NCBI GenBank assembly: GCA_934489015.1
Contig: CAKSSN010000008.1
Span: 1-64,000, forward strand
Length of the DNA stretch: 64,000 bases
Direction: 5' to 3'
DNA from: an uncultured Clostridia bacterium
GTDB taxonomy: Bacteria; Bacillota; Clostridia; UBA1381
Shown: one piece after another, positions 52,708 to 61,522 of the stretch
Layout: every line of letters begins with the position of its first letter
Numbering within the stretch: the stretch's first letter is position 1
Notes under the pieces: model-generated
The model's database searches: none
What the model saw: the letters and a program-made list of their open reading frames with translations, nothing else
Told to the model about the DNA's origin: nothing
Position numbers and translations under genes: made by a program

Positions 52708-52972
52708 GCTTATTGCGCTTTTGCTTATTTGTTCGGGAATGATTATAAGAGGTATTATGCAGCAGCCTCAGATTATTAAAAACAAGGCGGAAATAGCCAA
52801 CTTAAACGATGAGATAAGCTACGAAAAGGACAGACAACAGGAAGTTGAAAAAATGAAGGATATGGTCGGCACGGACGAGTATATCGAAAAAATAGCACGC
52901 GAAAAGCTTGGCATGATAAAGGCAAACGAAAAAATTTTTATAGATGTTTCAAAGTCACAGGACGCTAAATAA
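52616..52972 (+). CDS. divIC: Septum formation initiator DivIC/FtsL family protein
   Basis: Bitopic division protein, 118 aa. A basic N-terminus, one membrane helix (about 36-54, LIALLLICSGMIIRG), a coiled coil (about 60-90) and the conserved EYIEKIAREKLGMIKANEKIF are present. The ATG at 52616 has GGAGG upstream and lies inside yabQ. Its place between yabQ and yabR is as in Bacillus. Confidence 0.9.
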   Translation: MNIIKTAKKINTSGLIAKTKAYCRKNSIRLKLIALLLICSGMIIRGIMQQPQIIKNKAEIANLNDEISYEKDRQQEVEKMKDMVGTDEYIEKIAREKLGMIKANEKIFIDVSKSQDAK

Positions 52973-53020
52973 CGGCGTCAGAGATAAAAAAGAAAAATTT
53001 CAGGAGGATAATTAATCAGT

Positions 53021-53449
53021 ATGGCGGTAGAAGCAGGTTCAGTTGTAAACGGTAAGGTTGTTAAGGTTCTGCCCTTCGGCGCGTTCGTTCTTATAGACGG
53101 CGGCGAAACAGGTCTTGTTCACATTTCGGAGATCGCGCGTAACTATGTAGAAAATATTAACGATCACATTAAGGTCGGCGACAAGGTAAGCGCCGTTGTG
53201 GTCAAGGTTGATGAAAACGGCAAAATAAGCCTTTCTATCAAAAAAGCTCTTGCATTAAAAGCAAAAGAGCCGAAAAAGAAAGAACCCATCCGTCCGGCTG
53301 ATATTGACTGGAGCAAGAAAAGCAGCGAGGCTATGTCTTTCGAGGACAAGCTCTCGAAATTTAAGCTTGACAGCGACGAGAATATGGCAGCTTTAAAAAG
53401 AAGCGCCGATTCAAAGCGTTCGGGCGGTTACAAGCGCGGAGGAAGATAA
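53021..53449 (+). CDS. yabR: S1 RNA-binding domain protein (YabR-like)
   Basis: 142 aa. One S1 domain (about 3-75): GSVVNGKVVKVLPFGAFV, ETGLVHISEIA, KVGDKVSAVVVKVDENGKISLSIK. A basic, low-complexity tail follows, ending GGYKRGGR. General RNA-binding or ribosome-associated protein, of the type called general stress protein 13 in Bacillus. Confidence 0.9.
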   Translation: MAVEAGSVVNGKVVKVLPFGAFVLIDGGETGLVHISEIARNYVENINDHIKVGDKVSAVVVKVDENGKISLSIKKALALKAKEPKKKEPIRPADIDWSKKSSEAMSFEDKLSKFKLDSDENMAALKRSADSKRSGGYKRGGR

Positions 53450-53518
53450 TTATATATATCACCGCCGAAATATATGTTGCCCGACAGCGAGGCAATTAAT
53501 TCTTGCGGATAAAAGTAT

Positions 53519-53550
53519 TCGGGCGGCCTTTCGGGTCGTCCGTTTGTGTT
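53519..53550 (+). terminator. Terminator before pncB
   Basis: GGGCGGCC pairs with GGTCGTCC (two G-U pairs) around a TTTCG loop, followed by GTTTGTGTTT. Confidence 0.7.
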
Positions 53551-53568
53551 TAATTTTAGGAGGATAAA

Positions 53569-55011
53569 ATGACTGACAATAACCTGACACTTTTAACGGA
53601 TTTTTATGAATTCACAATGTCTAACGGCTTTTTTAAAGAAGGCGTCGGAGAAAAAATCGCATACTTTGATATGTTTTTCAGAAAAGTTCCCGACTGCGGC
53701 GGCTTTGCTATAATGGCAGGTCTTGAACAGGTGGTTGAATATCTGCAAAATCTCAAATTTGATGATGAGGATATTGAATATTTAAGAAGCAAGGGAATTT
53801 TTGCTGAGGAATTTCTCGAATACCTTAAAACATTTAAATTTGAATGTGATGTTTATGCCGTTCCGGAGGGTACACCGATATTTCCGGGCGAGCCGATTTT
53901 GACGGTGCGCGGACCTGTTGTTCAGGCGCAATTTCTCGAAACAATGATACTTCTGACCATAAACCATCAGAGCCTTATAGCAACAAAAACAAACAGAATA
54001 GTCCGCGCCGCAAACGGACGTGCGGTTATGGAATTCGGCTCAAGAAGAGCGCAGGGCTCGGCTGCTGCCGTACTCGGCGCAAGGGCGGCATATCTCGCCG
54101 GATGCGTGGGAACAGCCTGCACGCTGACCGACCGCAAATACGGTGTTCCGGCACTCGGAACAATGGCGCACAGCTGGGTCCAGCTTTTTGACAGCGAATA
54201 TGAGGCATTTGCCGCTTATGCAAGAAATTATCCGAACAACTGCGTTTTGCTTATCGACACCTACAACGTTTTAAAATCGGGTCTGCCGAACGCAATAAAG
54301 GTATTTGACGAAATACTTACTCCTATGGGTATACGTCCGTCAGGCGTAAGAATAGACAGCGGAGATATAACCTATCTTTCAAAAAAATGCAGAAAAATGC
54401 TCGATGATGCCGGTTATCCCGATTGCGCAATAGTCGCTTCAAACTCGCTTGATGAATGGATTATCCGCGACACTCTCGTGCAGGGCGCACAGATTAATTC
54501 GTTCGGCGTCGGCGAAAGACTTATAACTTCAAAATCCGAGCCTGTTTTCGGGGGAGTTTACAAGCTTGTCGGAGTTGAAAAAAGTGACGGCAGCATTATT
54601 CCGAAAATTAAAATAAGCGAAAACGTAAACAAGATAACAACTCCGGGCTTTAAGCAGGTTTACAGACTCTACTCGCGCGAAAATTCGCAGGCAATAGCCG
54701 ATGTTATAACGCTTCACGAGGAAGTAATAGACGACACAAAGCCGCTTGAAATTTTTGACCCGGAACATACCTGGAAAAGAAAAACCGTTACAGACTACTA
54801 TGCGCGTCCGCTTCTCAAGAAAATTTTTGACAAGGGCGAGCTTGTATACGACTTGCCGGAGCTTGACGTTTTGCGCGAATACTGCAAAATGCAAATCGAC
54901 GGTCTTTGGGACGAGGTTAAGAGATTTGAAAATCCGCATACCTACTATGTCGATATGTCGCAGAAGCTCTGGAATTTGAAATACGGACTTCTCAGCGAAT
55001 ACAAGGATTAA
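53569..55011 (+). CDS. pncB: Nicotinate phosphoribosyltransferase
   Basis: NAD salvage enzyme forming nicotinate mononucleotide from nicotinate and PRPP with ATP. N-terminal LLTDFYEFTMSNGFF, then EFGSRRAQG, the phosphate-binding GVRIDSGDI and the later GVGERLITS segments match the long type. The length, 480 aa, is full. AGGAGG lies 6 nt before the ATG. Confidence 0.94.
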   Translation: MTDNNLTLLTDFYEFTMSNGFFKEGVGEKIAYFDMFFRKVPDCGGFAIMAGLEQVVEYLQNLKFDDEDIEYLRSKGIFAEEFLEYLKTFKFECDVYAVPEGTPIFPGEPILTVRGPVVQAQFLETMILLTINHQSLIATKTNRIVRAANGRAVMEFGSRRAQGSAAAVLGARAAYLAGCVGTACTLTDRKYGVPALGTMAHSWVQLFDSEYEAFAAYARNYPNNCVLLIDTYNVLKSGLPNAIKVFDEILTPMGIRPSGVRIDSGDITYLSKKCRKMLDDAGYPDCAIVASNSLDEWIIRDTLVQGAQINSFGVGERLITSKSEPVFGGVYKLVGVEKSDGSIIPKIKISENVNKITTPGFKQVYRLYSRENSQAIADVITLHEEVIDDTKPLEIFDPEHTWKRKTVTDYYARPLLKKIFDKGELVYDLPELDVLREYCKMQIDGLWDEVKRFENPHTYYVDMSQKLWNLKYGLLSEYKD

Positions 55012-55037
55012 ACAAGCCTGAACAGAGGTGCTTTAAA

Positions 55038-56057
55038 ATAGAAACATTACTTTTAAAAACTGATGAAAACTCAATAAAAACCGCCGCCGAAATTATAAAA
55101 CGCGGCGGTCTTGCCGCTTTTCCGACAGAAACGGTTTACGGACTCGGTGCGAACGCCTATAACGAGGACGCGGTAAAAAATATTTTTCGCGCTAAGGGAC
55201 GCCCGGCCGATAATCCGCTGATTGTTCATATAAGCGATTTTTCAATGCTCGGCGGAATTGTAAGCCGAATAAGCGACAGCGCTAAAATTCTGATGGACGC
55301 TTTTATGCCCGGTCCTATCACGGTAATACTGCCTAAATGCGATAAAATCAGCAAATACGTGACAGCGGGTCTTGACACCGTTGCGGTGAGATTTCCGTCA
55401 CACAAGGCTGCGCAGGCGCTTATAAAAGAGTCCGGAGTTCCGATTGCCGCTCCGAGCGCAAATCTTTCCGGCAAGCCCAGCCCGACAATTGCACGCCACG
55501 TAATTGATGACATGACAGGCAGAATTGACGCAATTATTGACGGCGGAGAATGTGACGCGGGTGTTGAATCAACGGTTGTTGACTGCACGGGAGATACGCC
55601 TGTAATACTTCGTCCGGGAATTATAACTTATGACGATATAAAAGAGTATATTCCGGAAATCGAAACGGACAAGCACGTTTTAAAATCGGTTGACGCAAAC
55701 GAAACGCCGAAATGTCCCGGAATGAAATATAAGCACTATGCGCCGAATGCCGACGTAACCGTAATCGAGGGCAGCGAAGAAAATGTTTACGAAAAAATAA
55801 AATCGCTTATCTCGGAGCATAGCGGCGAAAAGGTCGGCGTACTCTCATGCAGCGGAAGAAACTATGAAAACGCCTTTACTCTCGTTACGGAAAACGGAAA
55901 TCGCGGATATGCACACTCCCTTTTCACATATCTGCGCGAATTTGACGAGGCAGGCTGCACGACGGTTTTTGCGGAATTTTGTATATTTGACAAATACGCC
56001 GTTTCGGTTAAAAACAGACTGTATAAATCCGCAGGCGGCAAAATAATACTTGTGTAG
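55038..56057 (+). CDS. tsaC: Threonylcarbamoyl-AMP synthase with apparent AUA start
   Basis: Makes threonylcarbamoyl-adenylate for the tRNA t6A modification (Sua5/YwlC type, 339 aa). The YrdC domain has LAAFPTETVYGLGANA, RAKGRPADNPL and SAPSANLSGKPSP-like motifs; a C-terminal Sua5 domain follows after GMKYKHYAP. The frame has no ATG, GTG or TTG between the preceding gene and the conserved domain. The only well-placed codon is ATA at 55038, with AGAGGTG about 7 nt upstream, giving the usual N-terminus METLLLKTDENS. Starting at the first internal ATG (55245) would delete the active-site N-terminus. It forms an operon with ywlE, rimI and tsaD. Confidence 0.88.
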   Translation: METLLLKTDENSIKTAAEIIKRGGLAAFPTETVYGLGANAYNEDAVKNIFRAKGRPADNPLIVHISDFSMLGGIVSRISDSAKILMDAFMPGPITVILPKCDKISKYVTAGLDTVAVRFPSHKAAQALIKESGVPIAAPSANLSGKPSPTIARHVIDDMTGRIDAIIDGGECDAGVESTVVDCTGDTPVILRPGIITYDDIKEYIPEIETDKHVLKSVDANETPKCPGMKYKHYAPNADVTVIEGSEENVYEKIKSLISEHSGEKVGVLSCSGRNYENAFTLVTENGNRGYAHSLFTYLREFDEAGCTTVFAEFCIFDKYAVSVKNRLYKSAGGKIILV

Positions 56058-56066
56058 GTGAAATTT

Positions 56067-56519
56067 ATGAATATATTATTTGTATGTACCGGAAACACGT
56101 GCCGCAGCCCTATGGCGGCGGCGCTCATGAATAAAATTGCATCGGAAAACGATATGGACGTTACGGCAGAGTCAGCGGGGCTTTTTGCGCAAAGCGGTGA
56201 TCCGGCTTCCGAAAATGCCGTTTTGGCTATGGAGGAATTTGATATTGACATATCGGCCCACAAGGCAAGACCGATAACGGACGGGCTCGTAATTAATTCA
56301 GACCTTATTCTTACAATGACGGAGGGGCACAAGGCGCTTATTGCCGGTATGGCTCCCGAAAAAACATTTACCATATGCGAATATGCCGGCAGCGGCGGCG
56401 AAATAAGCGACCCATACGGTGGCGATCTTGACGACTACCGCGAGTGCGCACAGGAGATTTACGACTGCCTCACGGATATTGCAGAGCGCATTTATGATGA
56501 AATGCAGGGCGATAAATGA
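56067..56519 (+). CDS. ywlE: Low-molecular-weight phosphatase, probable protein arginine phosphatase YwlE
   Basis: 150 aa. The phosphatase P-loop is VCTGNTCRSP. The threonine where classic tyrosine phosphatases have isoleucine is the residue that gives Bacillus YwlE its phosphoarginine preference. The C-terminal catalytic acid is in ISDPYGGD. The ATG at 56067 is preferred over a GTG three codons upstream. It overlaps rimI by 4 nt. No mcsB arginine kinase gene is in the window. Confidence 0.87.
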   Translation: MNILFVCTGNTCRSPMAAALMNKIASENDMDVTAESAGLFAQSGDPASENAVLAMEEFDIDISAHKARPITDGLVINSDLILTMTEGHKALIAGMAPEKTFTICEYAGSGGEISDPYGGDLDDYRECAQEIYDCLTDIAERIYDEMQGDK

Positions 56520-56959
56520 TTACAATAACAGAATTTAAAAAGGAGCATTTGGGCGGCATTTGCGAGGTGGAAAACAAAAGCTTTTCCATTCCATGGAGCA
56601 GAAAAGCCTTTGAAAGCGAGCTTGAAAACGAAAATGCGGTTTATCGCGTTGCGCTTTCCGGCGACAAAGTTATAGGCTATGCAGGGCTTTGGAAGGTGAT
56701 AGACGAGGGCGATATAACAAATATTGCCGTTCTCCCCGAATTTCGCCGTATGGGCGCCGCAAGCAGTCTTATGGAAGCACTGATAGACTTTTGCAAAAGC
56801 GCCGGGCTTATAAAGCTCACGCTTGAGGTAAGACGATCAAACAGCGCCGCCATACAGCTTTATAAAAAATACGGCTTTAAGAAAACAGGCTTCAGAAAGC
56901 AATATTACGCCGATAACCGCGAGGACGCGCTTATAATGGCTCTTGACATAACAAGCTGA
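56516..56959 (+). CDS. rimI: Ribosomal protein bS18 alanine N-acetyltransferase
   Basis: GNAT acetyltransferase, 147 aa. The substrate region SFSIPWSRKAFESEL, the acetyl-CoA loop VLPEFRRMGAASSLM and the terminal NSAAIQLYKKYGFKKTG are typical. The ATGA overlap with ywlE and the tsaD neighbour match the conserved tsaB/rimI/tsaD clusters; tsaB and tsaE are not seen here. Confidence 0.93.
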   Translation: MITITEFKKEHLGGICEVENKSFSIPWSRKAFESELENENAVYRVALSGDKVIGYAGLWKVIDEGDITNIAVLPEFRRMGAASSLMEALIDFCKSAGLIKLTLEVRRSNSAAIQLYKKYGFKKTGFRKQYYADNREDALIMALDITS

Positions 56960-56984
56960 AAAAAACATCGGAAAGGAAATATAA

Positions 56985-57995
56985 ATGAAGGATACGCTTA
57001 TACTCGGCATTGAAAGCTCATGCGACGAAACAGCCGCAGCCGTAACGGCAGGCGGCAGGAATGTGCTTTCAAGCGTTATTAACACACAGATAGATATTCA
57101 CAAGCGCTACGGCGGCGTTGTACCCGAAATAGCTTCGAGAAATCATATTCTTGCAATTGACAGCGTTATAGACGAGGCTCTTGAAAAAGCAAATGTTACT
57201 CTTTCGGATATAGACGCGGTTGCGGTAACATACGGTCCGGGACTTGTAGGCGCGCTTCTTGTAGGACTTTCCGAAGCAAAGGCAATTGCATATGCGGCAA
57301 AAAAGCCGCTCATCGGTGTGCATCACATAAAGGGGCATATATGCGCAAATCTGATTGAGCATAAAGAGCTTGAGCCGCCGTTTGTGTGCCTTGTTGCATC
57401 AGGCGGTCACAGTCACATTGTCAGCATGAAAGGCTACACCGACTTTGACATAATCGCCGGTACACGCGACGACGCTGCAGGTGAAGCGTTTGACAAAATA
57501 GCACGCGTTATAGGACTTGGCTATCCCGGCGGACCTAAAATTGACGCTCTTGCAAAAGAGGGAAATCCTAACGCAATTGAATTTCCGAGAGTGAGCTTCA
57601 AGGGCGGAAGTCTTGACTTTTCGTTCAGCGGAGTTAAAACAGCCGTTATAAACTATATTCATAATGAAACTCAAAAGGGGAACGAAATAAATAAGGCAGA
57701 TGTTGCCGCGTCATTTCAAGCGGCTGTTGTGGACGTTTTATGCGAGCATACCATTAAAGCCGCAATGCAAAAAAATGCGGATATAATCGCTATTGCCGGC
57801 GGAGTTGCCGCAAATTCGGCACTCAGAAGCGAAATGAAAAACCGCGCCGCAAAGCACGGAATTAACGTTCTCTACCCCTCCCCCGTTCTTTGTACGGATA
57901 ATGCGGCAATGATTGCCTGCTGCGGATATTATGAATTTAAAAAAGGAAACATCGCCGATCTTTCGCTTAATGCCGCACCGGCATTAAAGCTTTAA
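56985..57995 (+). CDS. tsaD: tRNA N6-threonylcarbamoyltransferase TsaD
   Basis: ASKHA-fold enzyme transferring threonylcarbamoyl to A37 of ANN-decoding tRNAs. LGIESSCDETAAAVT, the metal-binding GVHHIKGHICAN histidines, VASGGHSHIV and GGVAANSALR are intact. Length 336 aa. Together with tsaC in the same operon it covers two of the four t6A genes. Confidence 0.96.
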   Translation: MKDTLILGIESSCDETAAAVTAGGRNVLSSVINTQIDIHKRYGGVVPEIASRNHILAIDSVIDEALEKANVTLSDIDAVAVTYGPGLVGALLVGLSEAKAIAYAAKKPLIGVHHIKGHICANLIEHKELEPPFVCLVASGGHSHIVSMKGYTDFDIIAGTRDDAAGEAFDKIARVIGLGYPGGPKIDALAKEGNPNAIEFPRVSFKGGSLDFSFSGVKTAVINYIHNETQKGNEINKADVAASFQAAVVDVLCEHTIKAAMQKNADIIAIAGGVAANSALRSEMKNRAAKHGINVLYPSPVLCTDNAAMIACCGYYEFKKGNIADLSLNAAPALKL

Positions 57996-58014
57996 AGCAT
58001 GAAAGGATATTAAA

Positions 58015-58467
58015 ATGGTTTTATACACTATAGCCGCTCTGCTGATTATAATTGCAGACCAGGTAACAAAAATATTAGTATCGTCACAGTTTACGCCGAC
58101 AACGCAAATAAAACTTATTCCGAACATAATTAACCTTGTTTATTTAAAAAACACCGGAGCGGCATTCAGCATATTAACCGGCCGCGTTTCTGTTCTCGGA
58201 ATAGTTTCGGTATTGTTTTGCATAGGTCTTATTATATACGTGATAATAAAAAAGCCTAAGCACACGCTTCAAAGGACTGCACTTATGCTGATTTTCTCCG
58301 GCGCGCTCGGCAATGCCATCGACAGAATTTTTCGCGGATATGTAATAGATTTTATCGAAACGGCATTTATAAGCTTTCCCGTTTTCAATATAGCCGATAT
58401 TGCAATAACGGTCGGCGCTGCGCTTTTGATTATATATGTAATATTTTTTGATAAGGAAAATTCATAA
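58015..58467 (+). CDS. lspA: Lipoprotein signal peptidase II
   Basis: Aspartyl membrane protease that cleaves prolipoproteins. It has four helices, with IADQVTK near the start and the catalytic aspartates in ALGNAIDRIFRGYVIDF and FNIADIAIT. 150 aa, usual length. Confidence 0.95.
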   Translation: MVLYTIAALLIIIADQVTKILVSSQFTPTTQIKLIPNIINLVYLKNTGAAFSILTGRVSVLGIVSVLFCIGLIIYVIIKKPKHTLQRTALMLIFSGALGNAIDRIFRGYVIDFIETAFISFPVFNIADIAITVGAALLIIYVIFFDKENS

Positions 58468-58485
58468 ATTTATGAGGAATATGCA

Positions 58486-58971
58486 ATGATAAAGGTTCTG
58501 TTTGTCTGTCACGGGAATATATGCAGAAGCCCTATGGCAGAGTTTATTTTTAAGGATATTGTAAAAAAAGAGGGACTTGAAAAGGAGTTTGAAATACGCT
58601 CCGCCGCAACAAGCACTGAGGAAATCGGCAATCCCGTATATCCTCCGGCAAGGAAAATTCTTGCGGAGTATGGCATATCCTGCAACGGAAAAACGGCTGT
58701 TCAAATGACAAAATCCGACTATGGCTACTACGATTATATTATAGCAATGGATAGCTATAATCTTCGTAATATGAAGCGCTTTACCGGAGATGACGAAAAG
58801 AAAAAGGTGTCGCTTCTGATGGATTATACCGCAAGGCGCGGCGATGTCGCTGATCCGTGGTATACCGGCGATTTTGAAATAGCCCGAAAGGATATTTCCG
58901 ACGGGTGTGCGGGCTTCTTTAATTTTTTGAAAAATCAGCATAATAACAATACAAAAAACGCTGACTTTTAG
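58486..58971 (+). CDS. Low-molecular-weight protein-tyrosine phosphatase
   Basis: 161 aa. The P-loop VCHGNICRSPMAEF has the isoleucine typical of true phosphotyrosine phosphatases, unlike the YwlE-type enzyme 2.4 kb upstream. The catalytic acid is in DVADPWYTGDF, and the YYDYIIAMD segment is conserved. It is a candidate partner for the BY-kinase at 18590-19495, an inference from enzyme class only. Last gene of its run. Confidence 0.92.
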   Translation: MIKVLFVCHGNICRSPMAEFIFKDIVKKEGLEKEFEIRSAATSTEEIGNPVYPPARKILAEYGISCNGKTAVQMTKSDYGYYDYIIAMDSYNLRNMKRFTGDDEKKKVSLLMDYTARRGDVADPWYTGDFEIARKDISDGCAGFFNFLKNQHNNNTKNADF

Positions 58972-59006
58972 CAAAACGACATAGTATTTTTATGCCGTTT
59001 TGCTTT
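58970..59006 (+). terminator. Terminator after the LMW-PTP gene
   Basis: GCAAAACG (58971-58978) pairs with CGTTTTGC (58996-59003), with an inner CATA/TATG pairing, then TTTGG. The following 200 bp (to 59210) hold no gene I can support. Confidence 0.82.
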
Positions 59007-59210
59007 GGTCGTCAAATTCAATCTTTACTCGCAAGTGCCAACGGTGAGGTTAAGCCATTTGCAAGGTGTAATATGTTATTTCCGCTCGATTCAGGGTAAG
59101 CTAATCAAGGTGCTTTTTCTTAATTGCGCAATTATATTTATCAAATTTCACAGTTTTTTCGCATCGTATTGGTTTTGCAAAATTTTTGTACTCAAAAAGT
59201 ACTCACAAAA

Positions 59211-59759
59211 TCATTTACGATGACCTGTTCTCTCTAAAAGAGATTCAGTCCTTTTTCTCACATAATTTGTTTGCTTTACATAAGAATTTGCAAACAACAA
59301 AACCAAAAAGATTAATATAAACCAATCCTTATTAGTTTGAAAGAAATCACATTCAAATTTAACTAACTTGTTGTTTACAACAATAATAATCTTAAATATA
59401 ATCGCACAAACAAAACAAGATAATAATGTTCTATATGTATTATTTATTTCTGACAAGGTGGCAATAAACGGGCTTATCGCACTGGCTCTTTCATAATCTT
59501 TATATGGAGCATATTTCAACAAAGAAACTTTTCTAATTTTAATTTTTTGCATTAATGGTTCTATAATGACAGAACCAACCCTGCTTAAAACCATACCAAC
59601 AAAATAGAATATAATTAAATTTTCAAACCAATTATCAGCTAATATATCAATTTTAAACATAATTTTCAATAAATAGCAAAATATGATTCCTGGATATAAA
59701 TTATTAAAAATATTATATGATGAAATTTTATCAATTATTAGTTTCATTATATCTCCCAT
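59211..59759 (-). CDS. Membrane protein at the end of the restriction operon
   Basis: 182 aa, AT-rich. Hydrophobic helices at about 20-36, 45-62, 108-128 and 143-160 are separated by a basic loop (KIKIRKVSLLKYAPYKDYERA). I do not recognise the family. It begins 16 bp after the MBL-fold gene with GGAGGAG 8 nt before its ATG, so the two are probably produced together. An effector or accessory role in defence is only inference from position. Confidence 0.68.
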   Translation of the reverse strand: MGDIMKLIIDKISSYNIFNNLYPGIIFCYLLKIMFKIDILADNWFENLIIFYFVGMVLSRVGSVIIEPLMQKIKIRKVSLLKYAPYKDYERASAISPFIATLSEINNTYRTLLSCFVCAIIFKIIIVVNNKLVKFECDFFQTNKDWFILIFLVLLFANSYVKQTNYVRKRTESLLERTGHRK

Positions 59760-59775
59760 AACAAATTCTCCTCCG

Positions 59776-60738
59776 TCAAATTGTCATAATATACCAACCA
59801 GAATATATTTTATTATAAAAAGTGTTCGGGTTGCGTTTCTTAACAAAATTTTCATATGTAACATATACATCCATACCTGAATCGCCATTTGTGTTAATGA
59901 TAACACAATTTGCTTGATTATTAGTAATATGATCTAAATTTCTATTATTCCAAGATGAATAATCTAAATACTGGCTTTTTGCATTTCCGAATAGCGTTAA
60001 TTTAGGGTTTAAAACATCTAAATAGTCGTCATTTCCACCAGTTTTACGCCCATGATGTGGTGCTATTAAGAGATCTATATCGCTCACATCTTCTTTGTGA
60101 TTTTCTACAATATAGTCCCATGTTTTTTCTGCTGAGTCACCTGCAAAAACAATTTTTTTGTTATCTCCAGTTTTATACAAAATTACATATGAGCAATCAT
60201 TATATTCTTCTGTTTCATTAGCTTCTTTAACCAACTCTGCTGTCGGCGCTAGTAAATACAATCTATCTGCATCAGATTTGCCATCTTCCGTTTTGTTATA
60301 ATATATTCCCTCTTGTCCAGCATATAAATTTAAAACTTTTGGAGATGACGATGAGCGTCTAATCTCTTGATAGAAATCCCAATCATTTTTATCGTATTTT
60401 CCCCAATCAGATTTTTCATCCATAACTTTAGTGTTTGCTGTATCCCAAAAATTTAAAACTTCAAACGATTCAAATAATATCTTCATCCCATCCATATGAT
60501 CCATATCTGGATGTGTTAATATAAAACGAAAAATTGTGCTTACATTTCTTTCTTTTAAATATTCAATCGGATTAACAGGATACTCCTTTTGATTATGATT
60601 GCCTGATAGAGACGCACTTTCAAAAATATTATCAATCTTTTTCCCATTCGATATATCTATGATTGTATTGTGTTTAGACGGATGCTCTATCCAAACACAA
60701 TCACCCTCATTCACATTTAAAAAATGTACTATTCCCAT
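59776..60738 (-). CDS. Metallo-beta-lactamase-fold hydrolase, ComEC-type
   Basis: 320 aa soluble protein. It starts IVHFLNVNEGDCVWIEHPS, a strand-turn typical of the ComEC C-terminal and related MBL domains. The metal motif THPDMDHMDG (HxxDxDH), the late FAGDSAEKT aspartate and IAPHHG histidines are present, so an active nuclease or phosphodiesterase is plausible. There is no signal peptide or membrane segment. It lies 3 bp after the methyltransferase gene and 16 bp before the membrane protein. Confidence 0.78.
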   Translation of the reverse strand: MGIVHFLNVNEGDCVWIEHPSKHNTIIDISNGKKIDNIFESASLSGNHNQKEYPVNPIEYLKERNVSTIFRFILTHPDMDHMDGMKILFESFEVLNFWDTANTKVMDEKSDWGKYDKNDWDFYQEIRRSSSSPKVLNLYAGQEGIYYNKTEDGKSDADRLYLLAPTAELVKEANETEEYNDCSYVILYKTGDNKKIVFAGDSAEKTWDYIVENHKEDVSDIDLLIAPHHGRKTGGNDDYLDVLNPKLTLFGNAKSQYLDYSSWNNRNLDHITNNQANCVIINTNGDSGMDVYVTYENFVKKRNPNTFYNKIYSGWYIMTI

Positions 60739-60741
60739 ATG

Positions 60742-61512
60742 TTATTTTCCCTCTTTTATATTTATTTTTCTAAATACAAACAAATACTCGTGTGCTATAA
60801 GTAAAAAATTATATTTCACACTATTTGTTTTCCAATATCCTGTTGCTTTGCAATTGTGCTGCTCTTTTATAATAAGCTCCTTCAGCTTGAATCCTGCCGC
60901 TTCAAAAATCCGCATTACTTCAAAAGACATAGGTATCATACAGCCTTTTTGTCTTGTATCGCCCATAAGTACAGCACAGAACTTATCCTTTTTAAGTACA
61001 CGATAACTTTCTGCCGCAACCTTTTTCATTTCTTCAAGGAAATCCTTAACTTTTAGCTGCGATAAATCACCATCAATACCATCGCTATATTTTATAATAT
61101 CTGCATAGGGTGGATGAGTACATATCAGGTCTATGCTCTCGTCCGGTACAAAATCAAGCTTCCTTGCATCACCTTTTTTTATATACACCTTCCCTTTTGC
61201 CGGTTCATATTCAAAGCTTGTCTTTTCTCTGCACCGTTCAAGAGCAATGTCATTTATATCCACACCTATTATATCACGGTTTAAAAGTTTTGCTTCTACA
61301 AGAGTAGTGCCTCCTCCGGCAAACTGATCAAGAACTAAATCTCCCTCTTGTGAATATCTTAATATTATATTTCTGGGTATATAAGGAGACCAATTCCCAC
61401 GCCATTTCGCATCGTGAGTTGCCCAATCACCACGCTTTGGGAATGACCAGTGTGTAGTCATTTCAAGTTCAAAATCATCAGGCTCCCACTTTTTAATTTT
61501 CTTTTCTGCCAT
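60742..61512 (-). CDS. DNA methyltransferase with THPPY catalytic motif
   Basis: 256 aa. The AdoMet-binding motif LDQFAGGGTTLVEAKLL (motif I) comes before the catalytic ICTHPPYADI (motif IV), so it is an amino-methyltransferase (N6-adenine or N4-cytosine). The N-terminus (THWSFPKRGDWATHDAKWRG) is typical of a subgroup of RM-associated methylases. It has no obvious separate target-recognition domain, and specificity cannot be read. It lies in the RM operon between the DUF5655 and MBL genes and is not similar to DpnA as I recall it. Confidence 0.83.
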   Translation of the reverse strand: MAEKKIKKWEPDDFELEMTTHWSFPKRGDWATHDAKWRGNWSPYIPRNIILRYSQEGDLVLDQFAGGGTTLVEAKLLNRDIIGVDINDIALERCREKTSFEYEPAKGKVYIKKGDARKLDFVPDESIDLICTHPPYADIIKYSDGIDGDLSQLKVKDFLEEMKKVAAESYRVLKKDKFCAVLMGDTRQKGCMIPMSFEVMRIFEAAGFKLKELIIKEQHNCKATGYWKTNSVKYNFLLIAHEYLFVFRKINIKEGK

Positions 61513-61522
61513 TCTGTTATCC

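Noticed and set aside
59011..59210. Possible small gene in the 200-bp gap before the restriction operon's 3' end
   Set aside because: Open plus-strand frame here lacks a ribosome site and conserved features; no gene supported.
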